Shown here piece after piece: positions 12,259-23,500 of a stretch of 64,000 nt of DNA. A program made the translations under genes and the position numbers. The stretch spans positions 372,001 to 436,000 of the forward strand of contig JACTVC010000021.1 of the NCBI GenBank assembly GCA_018417955.1. Direction: 5' to 3'. The notes under the pieces are model-generated. The model did no database searches and was not told where the DNA came from. It worked only from the letters and a program-made list of their open reading frames with translations. Every line of letters starts with the position of its first letter. Position 1 is the first letter of the stretch. This stretch comes from Laccaria trichodermophora. Lineage: Eukaryota; Basidiomycota; Agaricomycetes; Agaricales; Hydnangiaceae.

Positions 12259-14176
12259 TAGGTAGAAACAAAAGCAAGAACACGGACCTCCAAATCACCC
12301 TCGTTGAGAGGTGCTGCCAGGGTAGTCACGACGGAGACCTCAAAGGCAAAAAGCTAGGTTCCTCGGACGTCAAGCTCCTACTATACTTACGCCTGTAGGG
12401 AGTTGGGGACACCTGACCATTCGGCGAAGGCGTAGATGGGACGTAGTGGTGCTATGTGAGCGTGGTACTATGGACTTGGTGGTGCGGTGATCAAGGGAGA
12501 AGAGCAGGAAACGGTGACTGTGGATGTTGTTTCATGGTGTAGGAGTCTGCGTTTGGGTTTACTGCGTTTGATGAGGGTTTGCAGATGACAATTTGTGAGC
12601 TGGTGCCAAGGCTGGTGCGGGGGAATGAAAAGGTGGATGTGGAGGACAAAGTGCGGGATCGACTCGGAGTGGTTGGGAATCTGATGTTCACGCCATGGCT
12701 TTGACTTGCAATCGATTCCAACCAAGTTCAATTTGTCGCGATCGACAGCTTTTGTTGGGAGGCGCTGTCTTTGCCGTGACGTCAGCAACTTGTGACCGTT
12801 GTGTGAACGACCTCCATCAGCAAATCATGGGAAATACGATGATCCATCATAAGGTACGAAATTGATCACAATTTGCTGAAATCATCACAATTTACTATAA
12901 GATTTTGACCCTCCTCACAACGTCTGATGAGGCCTCATCATCGCTGCGCTTCTAGACAATCTCTCACAATATAAAGCAAGATTTCACAATATCATGCTGC
13001 TATACATTCTTTTGTGACGTTGTGATCCATTTTGATAGCTTTTGAGGGATTTTCTCACATTTTAGACTGTCCATTCCTTTCAATTATGGTTTGTAGGATT
13101 GAAACATATGTATTACAGCTACAGGGTACAAGAATGAAGGACTACAAGCTACTATAGAATGCCTGAGCTAAGGAAAAGGGGAACAGGGAGAAAGACGGCT
13201 GAACAGGAGGCAAAGTTACCCACTGACCCCCAGAACACATAAGATCCATCGTGTATTCTGAGGGTCCGTCATGAGCCGATGGGGGGAGCAGAGAAGATGA
13301 TGGATAAGTGGCGAACCCGCTTAATCCGAGCAGGAGGACTGACGGAGTGGAGGCGCATGCCAACTCATCATAATTCTAGATGAAATCCGTTAAATTGAAG
13401 GGGCTTTGACCACGCAAACGCATGACTCACTGTAACGAGAGCATAAGGCCAGACTAGAGCAGCACATACACCAACTCACGGATGTGGCCAACATCGGTGA
13501 GCGGGTGTATGTGCAGACTCAGGGAGCGATGGTGGGGAAGTGGGTGGTGGTTACGAAGACAAAGTCCCGAAATTCAAACTAGCGAAGTTCAACATCAGTC
13601 ACATGGCATGATGTTCTGACCTCAGCCGAACGTATCCGATGGTCACATGACACTCTTCCGACACCCAAAGTCACAACACCCATTGGTGACGTCGGTTTTA
13701 TTCAAGTTTCATCTCTCGGTTACTTGCGATATGGTCCAGAAGTGTTTGCGTTCGTCAAGAGCTGAGAAGACTATGATATGGGAATGCTTTTCCCCATTAC
13801 ACTATCTCATAATTGTAAAAAAATGATATATATATAATTTTATCCAGCTACGAGACTGGAGTAATCTGCATGTATCCTCGCGAGGAGCACACAAGGATTG
13901 CGACGGATTGTGAGGAATTGTGATCTGCCATCATCTGACAAATATCTCGTGAGAAATAAAAGGTCATATAAGGAATTCACCGGTTTGCTGATGTCCCTGA
14001 CTGAAGAGGCGCCCTGTAACGCTGAATAACCACAGTTTCATGGGAATAGGTACGCGTCCTTCCCGCACTTCATTGACGAAATCGATTATGCATATGGCGA
14101 CATTCTGTCCTTTTTAGATAAGAGCAGGTGGCTGAAAGATTTCACGAACACGCAAGTTCTTCCTCTCATTTAATTC
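12259..14176. other. No recognisable gene
   Basis: Short ORFs only. A minus-strand open stretch (12721-12491, Ser/Thr-rich) might be a further upstream exon of P1 but carries no motif. 12790-13050 and 13780-13990 are AT-rich. The last about 50 bp are the repeat in which the LTR element landed. Confidence 0.4.
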
Positions 14177-14526
14177 TGTAACGGACGTGACTTCCTCCAT
14201 CATTCCTACCCATCAACTCAGTGCCTTTCACCATTCATTCGCGCTCCCGCGCCTTCCGCCTCGTCATTGCATAGGCGTAGTATACCTTTACGGACACCCT
14301 TCTCCTTCCTACCATATCATTCATATGATTTAGTCCTTCCCTTGGCCTTAGTGTTTATCCCCATATTATACAACCCTCTACCCTACCTCCTACAGTATAT
14401 AAAGACCTGTCTGTACCTCGTAGAACCCCAGAAGCGAATACAGAGTCATTAAAACGGTCTGTTGTTCGCGTGTGCCGATTCCCCCACTTCGTCACCTCCC
14501 AGTCACGGAGTCACGAAATCGTCACA
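14177..14526 (+). repeat. 5' LTR, 350 bp
   Basis: Begins TGTAACGGACGTGAC and ends GAAATCGTCACA. A TATA-like box (GTATATAAAGACC, about 14395-14407) followed by a polyadenylation-like context (CATTAAAACGG) fits U3-R-U5 order. It matches the LTR at 18072-18421 over its whole length. Confidence 0.92.
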
Positions 14527-14745
14527 TATTTTTTGACCCGACACTTTGACTCTCGACATCGACACCCGACTCTCGACACCGACACCCGACACTCGACTTG
14601 AACGTTTGAACCCCTGAACCCCCCTTCGTCTCGATTTTACCCCCTTTCTCTTGCTTTTGATTTATCTTCTTCGCCCGTCGACTGTCTCCGGCTTGATCAC
14701 CCGGAACCTCTGTCTACTGGCGCCGCAGACAATACCCCTTTTACT

Positions 14746-17454
14746 ATGTCTACTCGTTATCAGCTTCGTGCGCGAGCTTCCCGTTCTGGATTAGCTACCC
14801 AGATTGGTACGCCCGCCTCTTCTAATTTTGTAACTAATGTCCTCGGTTCACAGATACCCTTGGGGGGTTTGCATGGTATAACCCCTACGTGCCCACCTGC
14901 ACACACCCCGGAGAATGCCACTCGCTCGTATAGCGAGGTTGCGGCGGCCTCCAGATCCTCCTCGCCGGTATTTACTAGCGGGGCAGGAGTGCTTCGGCAC
15001 ACTCCTCCCACAGCCCAAGTGCATCGCACAACGGCTAGGGAGTGTATCCCAGCTTCGGCTGGCGTTGCCTTCAGGAACAATTTTGTTCCTGATCGCAAAT
15101 CTGATTCGTCGGAGCTCAGCGAGCTGAGTGACGTTGACGAGAATCCCAATCCTTGGATTCAAGTAGCCCCCAGGCGTGTCCGTAGCCTGGACTCCCTTAG
15201 TAGAGCAAAAATTAAGAATAAATTTATTGCTCCACGTGAACTGTCTAGAACAGAAAGAGTAACTGTGGTAGCTAGGGCTGATAAGCAGCTACCTGTTGCC
15301 CAGAAAGAATATGACTCACAAGCTCGTCGCTATGAGAGAAGAATTGAAAACGATTTGAAACCGCGTGAAAGGTTACATCCTTCGGCTTCACGCGGCAAAG
15401 GGCCATCCGACCATAAGGAAGAAGGAGCGCGTCCTAGAAATTTGGGTACAGCCCAATTAAGCGATGGAGATCTTATTGATGATACTCAGCACGCTGCGCT
15501 TGAGTCAAACAATAAGATACATCGTTTGAAGATTCCTGTTCAACCGAATTCAGACAATGGAATTTCGGATCAGGAAAAGAGAACTTACAGAAAGAAATCT
15601 AAGCGCTACCAGGAACAGACTCGTCTGCCTGACCCAGTTGCCAATTGCACTCCCAAACGCGTGAACAGCCAAAGGTTGGCTCGTTTGGAAAAAGGTGATC
15701 TGAATGCGAAAATGATTCGAGAAACCAGCCGGGTTGTACCTGAGAATGACCAGGCGCTTAAGAACGCCCGCTCTCACCGCCGCGGACGCAAGAATTTTGA
15801 TCCTGGATCGTCTGACTCTGGTTCGGACTCGTCCTCAAGTGATTCCTCGGATGCTGAAACTTCCAGCAACTCGACGGATACTCGCCACATGTCGAGGCGA
15901 TCTAGGCACAAATCACGTCGCCATAAGCGCCGTCGGTCTAAATCTCACACGAAATTGAAACCTACCCCGCCGAAAGAATATGATGGGATAGCCGATGCAC
16001 GCGCCTATCATCGCTTTGTCACAGAAGGCACGGAGTATGTTAAAACTGGAAACGTACGCCGTAAAAAACAAGTTTTTGTTTTGTCCTATTATCTGAAAGG
16101 AAAAGCTTACAACTTTTATGTTCAAAAAGTCTCGATGAGCTACGAGGAATGGTCATTGAAAGATTTCTTTGAAGACTTATTCAATTATTGCTTCCCTGTA
16201 AATTATCAGATGCTTCAGCGGAACAAATTGGATGAATGCTTACAGGATGAAAAAAGTGTCTCTGAATATGTGCATGAGCTTGAAGAGCTCTTCACCATAA
16301 TAGGGAATATCCATGAGCGTGATAAAGTCATCAGGCTCTGGGATGGTCTGCACCCTTCTATCCAGAAGGCTCTTTGGCGTGATGGATATAATCCTGAGAT
16401 TTCTTCGTGGGATGAAGTCTGCACTGGTGCCGAAACGATTGAAATTTCGGAAATGGTCCCTGACAGAGATGAGGAAAATAAATCTGAATCTGAATTAGAG
16501 ACAGAGGAGGACGAACCCAAAACAGATAGTGATGAATCCATGAATTTACCAATTTTTGGACACAGAAAATCCCATGGTTCAGTCCGAAATTCTCAGTCTG
16601 AGAGGAAGGATCCTCGTATTAAAAAAGAATCTGAGGATCATTTTGAATTCATCAAAAAAGAGCGCAGCACTCCTCAAATGAGCGACGCGGAACGCACCGA
16701 ATTAATGGCCTCCGGTCGTTGCTTCAATTGCAAGAGCCGTGGTCATTTGGCTCGTGATTGTCCAACTCGGGGATCTATTAAAACAGAACCTGTTGACGAT
16801 GCGGTTTTGTTGTCAAATTCTAACATTCAATACATTGATGAAGACGGACTTGAAGAAGACTTTCTGTACACAGGAAGCATCGAGCTTGGTTGCGTTGATT
16901 TTTCTCTGGCCTATCCGTTCGTCGACGATGGCTTGGTCCTTCTCCGAACAAACAGAACCGATGGGGGAAATTCAATTAACGGCTGGAGGGCGCATTCGTC
17001 CGAAGTGCATGAGGCTCCCAATGTTGCATTAAACACCCTTTGTGATAGTAGACCTGTCACTCCGATATATTGGGCAGAACACCTGAAAGAAGTTTTGGAG
17101 CATGTCAATAAAAACAGTGCTGAACTCACGAAGGCGGATAACCTACTCACAGAGGATCTCGAGACTGTAACGTCGCGTACCCAGTCCCAAATTGACTGGA
17201 GGAATTGTTGTGTAAATAATCATTTTGTTCTCACCTGCCGTGAGGAACAAAAGGAGGGCGGGATTGGCAAACAGACAAACACGCAAATGACGCACACTTC
17301 GAATTTCGTTGCTGACGTGTGCTCCACAGAAGACTCTCCAGAAACGGCAGGAAACCGAAACGCACTCATCATGGAGACGGACGCCGATCTGGAGGGCGCG
17401 TTCAAGTTCCTGAACGCGTCAAACACCTACCACACCATTCCCAATTCAATTTAG
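14746..17454 (+). CDS. gag: Gag polyprotein of LTR retrotransposon
   Basis: Single uninterrupted ORF of 902 codons starting at the first ATG after the leader (ATGTCTACTCGTTAT). Structural protein expected to package the element's RNA in virus-like particles. An N-terminal half rich in charged and Ser residues is followed by an Arg/Ser/His basic patch (about residues 375-405, RRSRHKSRRHKRRRSK), a retrotransposon Gag core (about 410-560: EYDGIADARAYHRFV, FVLSYYLKGKAYNFY, LDECLQDEKSVSEYVHELEE, KVIRLWDGLHPSIQKALW), an acidic linker, and a CCHC zinc knuckle CFNCKSRGHLARDC at about 659-672. A tail of about 230 residues with no protease motif (no DTG/DSG) completes it. It is intact, unlike nearly every other TE gene here. 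The tail may be a relic of lost pol or new sequence. Confidence 0.93.
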   Translation: MSTRYQLRARASRSGLATQIGTPASSNFVTNVLGSQIPLGGLHGITPTCPPAHTPENATRSYSEVAAASRSSSPVFTSGAGVLRHTPPTAQVHRTTARECIPASAGVAFRNNFVPDRKSDSSELSELSDVDENPNPWIQVAPRRVRSLDSLSRAKIKNKFIAPRELSRTERVTVVARADKQLPVAQKEYDSQARRYERRIENDLKPRERLHPSASRGKGPSDHKEEGARPRNLGTAQLSDGDLIDDTQHAALESNNKIHRLKIPVQPNSDNGISDQEKRTYRKKSKRYQEQTRLPDPVANCTPKRVNSQRLARLEKGDLNAKMIRETSRVVPENDQALKNARSHRRGRKNFDPGSSDSGSDSSSSDSSDAETSSNSTDTRHMSRRSRHKSRRHKRRRSKSHTKLKPTPPKEYDGIADARAYHRFVTEGTEYVKTGNVRRKKQVFVLSYYLKGKAYNFYVQKVSMSYEEWSLKDFFEDLFNYCFPVNYQMLQRNKLDECLQDEKSVSEYVHELEELFTIIGNIHERDKVIRLWDGLHPSIQKALWRDGYNPEISSWDEVCTGAETIEISEMVPDRDEENKSESELETEEDEPKTDSDESMNLPIFGHRKSHGSVRNSQSERKDPRIKKESEDHFEFIKKERSTPQMSDAERTELMASGRCFNCKSRGHLARDCPTRGSIKTEPVDDAVLLSNSNIQYIDEDGLEEDFLYTGSIELGCVDFSLAYPFVDDGLVLLRTNRTDGGNSINGWRAHSSEVHEAPNVALNTLCDSRPVTPIYWAEHLKEVLEHVNKNSAELTKADNLLTEDLETVTSRTQSQIDWRNCCVNNHFVLTCREEQKEGGIGKQTNTQMTHTSNFVADVCSTEDSPETAGNRNALIMETDADLEGAFKFLNASNTYHTIPNSI

Positions 17455-18071
17455 AAACTCGCGCCCATCAAAAGACCCTCACACATCCCTTCGTTTCCGC
17501 CCCCGTCGTTCCTTTCTCTATTTTTCATTTCAGAACTCCATGTCTCTACCACCGTCGCCACTCTGCCAACCTCCAATTTTCACGCGACGCCGATCCAAAC
17601 CACGCCGCATGCTAGTGTGACCTTTGTTGTCCAACGTTCCAACATTCCGACGTTAACGCAACCATATCGTCACTTTAATTCCGCTCTCTAACCACTATCC
17701 CATTTTGTCGGCAACTCTCCTTTTCTTAATCCGCATGGAGCCTACTACCTCCGACGACCGCTTTATCTCGGGCTTAACACATTATTTCTCCTCATACCTC
17801 GGCCCTCGTTGAACTCGCATCTCTATTGTCACCCGGAATGCCTTTATTTTGAAGAAATATCCACAAATTGCACAGCGCGCACTTTACTGTCGGTGCAGGC
17901 AACCCTCGTTCATTTATTCCCGGATCACCATTCTCGATCACGGATCACAACTGTCCTTTCCGAACCTCTATTTCACCATTCGTCTTTCTCCGACATATCC
18001 ACACTCCCTTCGACAACGAGAACACATTTGACAACATTTAAGAAATTCCTGCGGAATTCCTGGAGGGCGTA
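17455..18071 (+). other. LTR-element 3' noncoding region
   Basis: 617 bp between the Gag stop and the 3' LTR. No open frame resembling protease, reverse transcriptase or integrase in any frame. A weak polypurine tract (CTGGAGGGCGTA) abuts the 3' LTR. If pol was deleted, this is where the deletion lies. Confidence 0.7.
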
Positions 18072-18421
18072 TGTAACGGACGTGACTTCCTCCATCATTC
18101 CTACCCATCAACTCAGTGCCTTTCACCATTCATTCGCGCTCCCGCGCCTTCCGCCTCGTCATTGCATAGGCGTAGTATACCTTTACGGACACCCTTCTCC
18201 TTCCTACCATATCATTCATATGATTTAGTCCTTCCCTTGGCCTTAGTGTTTATCCCCATATTATACAACCCTCTACCCTACCTCCTACAGTATATAAAGA
18301 CCTGTCTGTACCTCGTAGAACCCCAGAAGCGAATACAGAGTCATTAAAACGGTCTGTTGTTCGCGTGTGCCGATTCCCCCACTTCGTCACCTCCCAGTCA
18401 CGGAGTCACGAAATCGTCACA
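18072..18421 (+). repeat. 3' LTR, 350 bp
   Basis: Same sequence as 14177-14526 as far as I can read, starting TGTAACGG and ending GTCACA, followed by AATTC. Confidence 0.92.
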
Positions 18422-18469
18422 AATTCTTCCTTTATATTTATGTGCATGCTATCGGTATCTTGCCAGGGA

Positions 18470-18935
18470 TGTACCGTGTACGGCCTGACTGGCACCGAGG
18501 TGACGGTTGATGCATAAGCGCCATGGCCTCGTGGATGGGCGCATGATGAAGGCGTCTCCGATAAGTGTTTGCTTCAATCGCATCTTGCTAATATGGCGGC
18601 CAGGTCCTGGTTGAAAACGGCGATGTCTACTCTGCCTGGTCGTGATCATACGTCTTTAGATGGTAAAGGTGGTACGGAATCAGCAGTGAAAGGAGGAAAG
18701 TCAATGAAAAGGACGACAGGTCCTATTAGCTATGGTGCGCCGCTCTCCCTAAAACTCTAGTACTGCTGGCCTAATCTACTCACGTAGTATATTACCGTCT
18801 ATACACCACACTCGGTGCATTCGAATCAATTCACCCCCTCTACCACAACGACCGTTTCATTGGCCGCATTCCAACGAAATCTTTTGCCCCTCCTCATACA
18901 GTGGCGTCTATCAAGCTGTCGCTGTGCGGACTTGA
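18470..18935 (+). pseudogene. Repeat-module gene, truncated copy D
   Basis: Matches the upstream region and the first two exons of copy A (about 8090-8520): GGCACCGAGGTGACGG, the leader (here with ATG at 18630, MSTLPGRDHTSLDGKG) and the start of the first module up to the codons for LSLCGLE. At about 18935 the match stops abruptly and sequence of the coiled-coil gene (P1 type, opposite strand) begins. The rest of the gene is missing. Confidence 0.7.
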
Positions 18936-20110
18936 GGAACCCCCCAACCCCGTCCCCCCTCTCCTGTCTAGCCGCCAGCCCAAACTCACGTTGGTCTAGC
19001 GATTCTTGCCGGGTTGCGAGCGTTGCAAGGAGGTCGCGTTCTGTTGTGTGCGGGCTCCTGTCTTGAGCGAAGCATCTCCAGAACCTAGGTCCTAGAACTC
19101 CCCAACGCCTCAACTCCAACAACAAACCATGGCCTAGGATGTTGTATCACAGACCTAGAATCAGTCACCTTCGTCGCTAAGCCCTCCCTCTTCCTTTCCC
19201 CACCCACACCACCAGCGCCTGAAAGAGGTGGGGGGGTCTACGAGATGTTGTTGTCCGTTATGTGGCGGGAGAGGAAGGGGACGTGCGTGTTGTTGGCCTC
19301 CTACGCCCAGCGGGTTTGGAATGGGGGGCACGGAACCTGAAGATCCTGTTGGGAGGGAAGATAACGTAGAGGCGCATGGCAGTATCCAAACTCCTCCAAT
19401 CCTGCTGTTTCAAATGGAGCTTGAGCAAACAGAAGGCCGTGCCTGTGGAAGCGAATGGCGACCCAGAATGCGTAGAAATGAATGGCAAACCCGTGCTTGT
19501 TGATGGGAACGGTGCCACAGTAAAAACGAGCGGAGACCCCGTAGGTTGTACGAATGGAGAGTGCGAGCCAGAGCCGGTATGTACAGGCGTAAGTAGGGGC
19601 GCGGTTAAAACAAGAGACGAGCTGGGTGGGGTGATTTTATCCTTTCTTCTCCCTCCGTCCGAGGGTCCGGCTCTTTCCTCGTATTGGGGAACTCGGACCA
19701 CGACCAGCACCAGGGCTAGGAGCAGAGAACGAAAATAAACCATGGACTGCCCCACGCGACGGAAGAGTTTTTGGGTGGATGCGAATAGGACGCGGAATGT
19801 CGTTGGTTTTTGGTTGAATCTTATTTGTTGAACTCGACCTCCTTTCTCCTCTCCTGATCGCCGCCGTCATCGTCGTCCTATGGGCTTGAAGACCATTCAA
19901 GAGAAGCCATTATACCTCCATTGCTATATGAGGTAGAATGGAAGCTGATGTTCATGCTCCTCCTCTCCACATCAACGCTAATAGATTCCAAAGAGAAATC
20001 GTTGTCTGGTATACAATGAACAGGGAAGTTATGGCCTGACTCGAACCCCCATATCCGGCGTCGAAGGAGATTTTGACGGAGGGAGCAGGAGGCGGAGAGG
20101 AGGATGGGAT
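18936..20110 (-). pseudogene. Coiled-coil gene remnant (P2), partial copy of P1
   Basis: Minus-strand sequence related to P1: TRQESLDQREFGLAARQE (about 19010-18960), the Ser/Thr/Pro segment STHSGSPFASTGTAF (about 19475-19430) and the N-terminal region near 20050, whose start codon reads ATC where P1 has ATG. The C-terminal part present in P1 at 9960-10660 is absent because of the junction with copy D. Several frame changes. Non-functional. Confidence 0.6.
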
Positions 20111-20139
20111 GGTGGATTTTGTATAGTTCACATCAGCAA

Positions 20140-20230
20140 ATCGTGGAAACTCTGGTTTGCCCTTGCAACGCGTGCCATGTTTGTCTTCATTTACGTAGCC
20201 ATGGTTTGCAAGGCAATTATTAGGGTGTTT
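20140..20230. repeat. Dispersed repeat, inverted copy at 25665-25765
   Basis: GGTTTGCCCTTGCAACGCG..CCATGTTTGTCTTCATTTACGTAGCC is the reverse complement, with few changes, of 25665-25765. It is bordered by TTCACATCAGCAAAT-like sequence on both sides (about 20130 and 20230), which may be the ends of a small element. Confidence 0.6.
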
Positions 20231-20585
20231 CACATCAGCAAATTGGGGAGAGCAATATAAGGCTATGCAAGGGTATATAATCAACACAATCTGGTATAAT
20301 CATTACAATTCAACACCTGCCTTGTGGACTTCATGGCGGTATATAAAGAACTAAATATTGTACAAACCTTAACTTGATTGTGGAGATTGGCAATGATTGT
20401 GTATATTACAAGCCATATATTACTTTGTGAAGAACCAAAAATTGGGAAGGTCAAGCAGGCTGGTATTGGTGGGCATTCAGTATCACGTTGCAAGGGTGGT
20501 GGGTAACTAATCAGAAGAATGCATATGGTGGCCAAGGGCTTGCTATAAATATGTAAATAAATTGTTTCGTGTTCCAGTGGGTTTG

Positions 20586-23500
20586 GGGTGAACGAAATGC
20601 GACACACACCCCAGATTAGGACAATCGGAAGTAGGACACACCAAAGTGTAGTATGACACAGTGGGACAAATTGACAATGAGTGACACACAGGTGAGCCCA
20701 ATGTGTCGCCTTTTGCGAAGGTGTGTTACACTTCTACCTTTCATGTGTCATATACTAATTACCAGAGTTGCAATGGTATGATGACTTGTGTCGTACTTTA
20801 CATTTAAGTACCCTGTACGCAGCTCATAGGTAATTCAATTCATCAATGTCTAAGTCCTACGACAGCCGTTCGATAATGCAAATTGGCTCTCATGGGGGCG
20901 CTTTCGCTTTAGAGCGCCGAGTCCCTTGAGGTAGAATATCTCTCTCGTTGACCTCGACCCTCCCCCGCTTCCTACACTTTTGCTGTGCAGCCACACCAGT
21001 CGATGTACCTGGGGTTATGGCAGCCACAGCCTTCACTGGTGAAGAAGATGGCGGGGCTGGTGACAACGGAAGTGGTGAAGAAGGCGGCAGGGGTGAAGGC
21101 GGTGGTGGAGACGATGACAGAGGAGGTAAGAATGTGTCAGGGAAGTTGTACAGCATACTGTCGAATGAGAGATCAGTTGCGGGATCGTTGCCCCAAAAGC
21201 CAGATGTATCGCTGTCAAGCATGAGGTCAATTGGGTTGAGGTTTGTCCAGAAATCCTTGTTATCGCTGACGGCATCGATTCCCCCAGAAAATTGGTGTGG
21301 CACAAGGTCTGAGCTCAAATTCACTACGAGTTTTGTTTTGAGATGAAAGAAACAGTGTTTATTGAACAGATACTTACTACGTGTAGTTAGGTCCTGGAAT
21401 CTGTCATTGCAAGTGTTTGGTGATTCATCATTATTGATGATGGTGATGTCTGGACATGGATCGATTTGTGAGACAGTAGACTGATGAACGACATGACATA
21501 TTACATACCATGTTGAACAGCAGAATCCAAGGAGTGTCGACGATCCACCATGGTGCGAATGCGGCCACTCGAGCTGGCATCGGGGAGCAGTGGAGGGTGG
21601 TGTGTATGAGGTGTCTTTGACTTCTTCCCTCCACCGGTTTTGAGTTCTTTGAGTTGAGCCTGTAGTTCCTTCCCACGAGCCAATGACTTCTGCTGATTTT
21701 CTTTCTCTGCTTCAACTTTGTTGGTGAGTGCTTGTGCAAGATCTTGAACTTCACCCAACTTGTGAGCTTTCTGAGTGGTTGCGGTTTGGCGTTGGATTTT
21801 GCAAGTCATGCGGTGCACCAAATCGGTCTGGCTACCGCTCTTAATGCCAGTTTCTGACGTTGCCCGAATTTCTCGTGCAATGCGCACATCAATATTGCGT
21901 GCGCTGAAGACATACTTAACGACAGACTTTCGAATGAGATGTGTTACATATGTGAGTATGGCTTCTACAAGGGGAAGCTTGATCCCGCTCTGTTGATTTG
22001 TCCAGTGATGTTGGCCCTCACCAATGTTCATTGTTGCTGGGATGATATCCCAATCTTCTGGAAGGATGTTCGATTGCGACCGGAGAATGCATGGGACAAT
22101 CCATTTGCTGACATACTTGTGTGCCCACCAATCTGGAATGGCCTCATCAGTACATGTGAGCAATGAAAAGTGAATAGAGCAAGCCTTGAATCTTCTTAAC
22201 TTTGAGCCCAGTCACAAACACCGTGAAACTTTCGAGTTCTTCGATTGATGCGAGATAGGGAAAGTCCATGAGACATTGATAATCACTGACGGAGACAAGA
22301 CCCTTGAAGTCAAGAATGCCTCTACAGCGAAGATTCAACAGTGAAAATAACAGGGATATGTCAAACCTACCTTTTCGTATGAGTCAAACAAAGGCAAACA
22401 AAATATGTGGCGAAAACTTCTGGAGCCACATCAGCCGGAATACCACTGAAATCTGGCTCATTTGTTTTGGCAAATGACTTGGCTGCTCCAAGCACCTGCG
22501 CAGCCTCCATGTTGGCATTAAGACAGGCAAGGTTCCCACCTTTAGAAAATCTCTTGAAGCACATTTTTTTGCCGGTGACGGTGGAGATATGCTTTTGGAG
22601 ATCATCGAAGAGGTGTTCATAATGATCTGTTTCTGCTGAGTTTGTATATATGCGGACAATAGTAACTGCTAAGAACATGGTTAGATAGACACCACGCTGA
22701 CTCGAAGCTTGAGCTTAAGCTTACCTCGTTGAACTTGGGGATAACAGATAACCATCTCCCATCATTCATGCCAGAAGAATCTTTGACATGCTTGAAGGTG
22801 GTATCACACTCAAAGGATGTTACCTTGTGAATAAGGGACATAAGGAAAGGAACGCCAGTGATGATAAGCGTCTTCCCCTTTTCAGTCGTCACGACGTTGT
22901 GAATGTACCGTTTGGAAGGTTCCTTTGAGAACTCTTGGTGAAACAAATTGAAGGCACCTATGACTCATGTAAGTATGATGAAGACAACCATGGGGGTGCG
23001 ACATACCAGGTATTCCCATTCCTGCAGGGTTTTTCTTCATCCGGTTGGCATGTAAGATTTCCTGCTTGGTTCGTTTATCATTCAAGGCTGAACTGTACTG
23101 TCCAGGTTCCTTGCCCCTGAGGAGCAGCTTTGTTGATGGCGCTAAAGCAAACAACATAAGCAAATTTAGTTGTTGCATTACAATGGGGAACCTACCATTA
23201 TCCACCTTCTGTACCGTTACTCCTGCAGATCCTACAGCCTCGATGCATTCTTCATATGCAACCTTGACCTCAATTGAAGCCTTGGCCATGGGAGGCATTG
23301 GATGGCTGTGTGGGATGTTCCCGGGATGTACAATCAATGCGAATCACAAATTTGAGTCTTCAGGTATGTAGATCCTTCGTTTTGAGGGGCACACATGGTT
23401 AACGATCAGAGAGCGGACTGCATTGCTGTCAACGATGTGAACATGAGCTAGAGGATCATTAGCTAAGATACCTTGAGAGATACACATTGACCTACGACAC

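Larger units (their letters stand above)
14177..18421 (+). mobile_element. Gag-only LTR retrotransposon
   Basis: Complete element of 4245 bp: two 350-bp LTRs (TGTAAC...GTCACA) in direct orientation, flanked by the 5-bp target duplication AATTC (14172-14176 and 18422-18426). By eye the LTRs are identical, suggesting a recent insertion. The internal region has one long ORF, Gag, and no protease, reverse transcriptase, RNase H or integrase. The leader (14546-14600) contains short tandem CTCGACACCGACACC-like repeats. I found no conventional TGG-type primer-binding site right after the 5' LTR. The element must use enzymes from another, full-length element. Confidence 0.92.

Noticed and set aside
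14267..14452. 61-codon ORF present twice (also 18162-18347)
   Set aside because: Lies within the LTRs; its duplication only reflects the two LTR copies.
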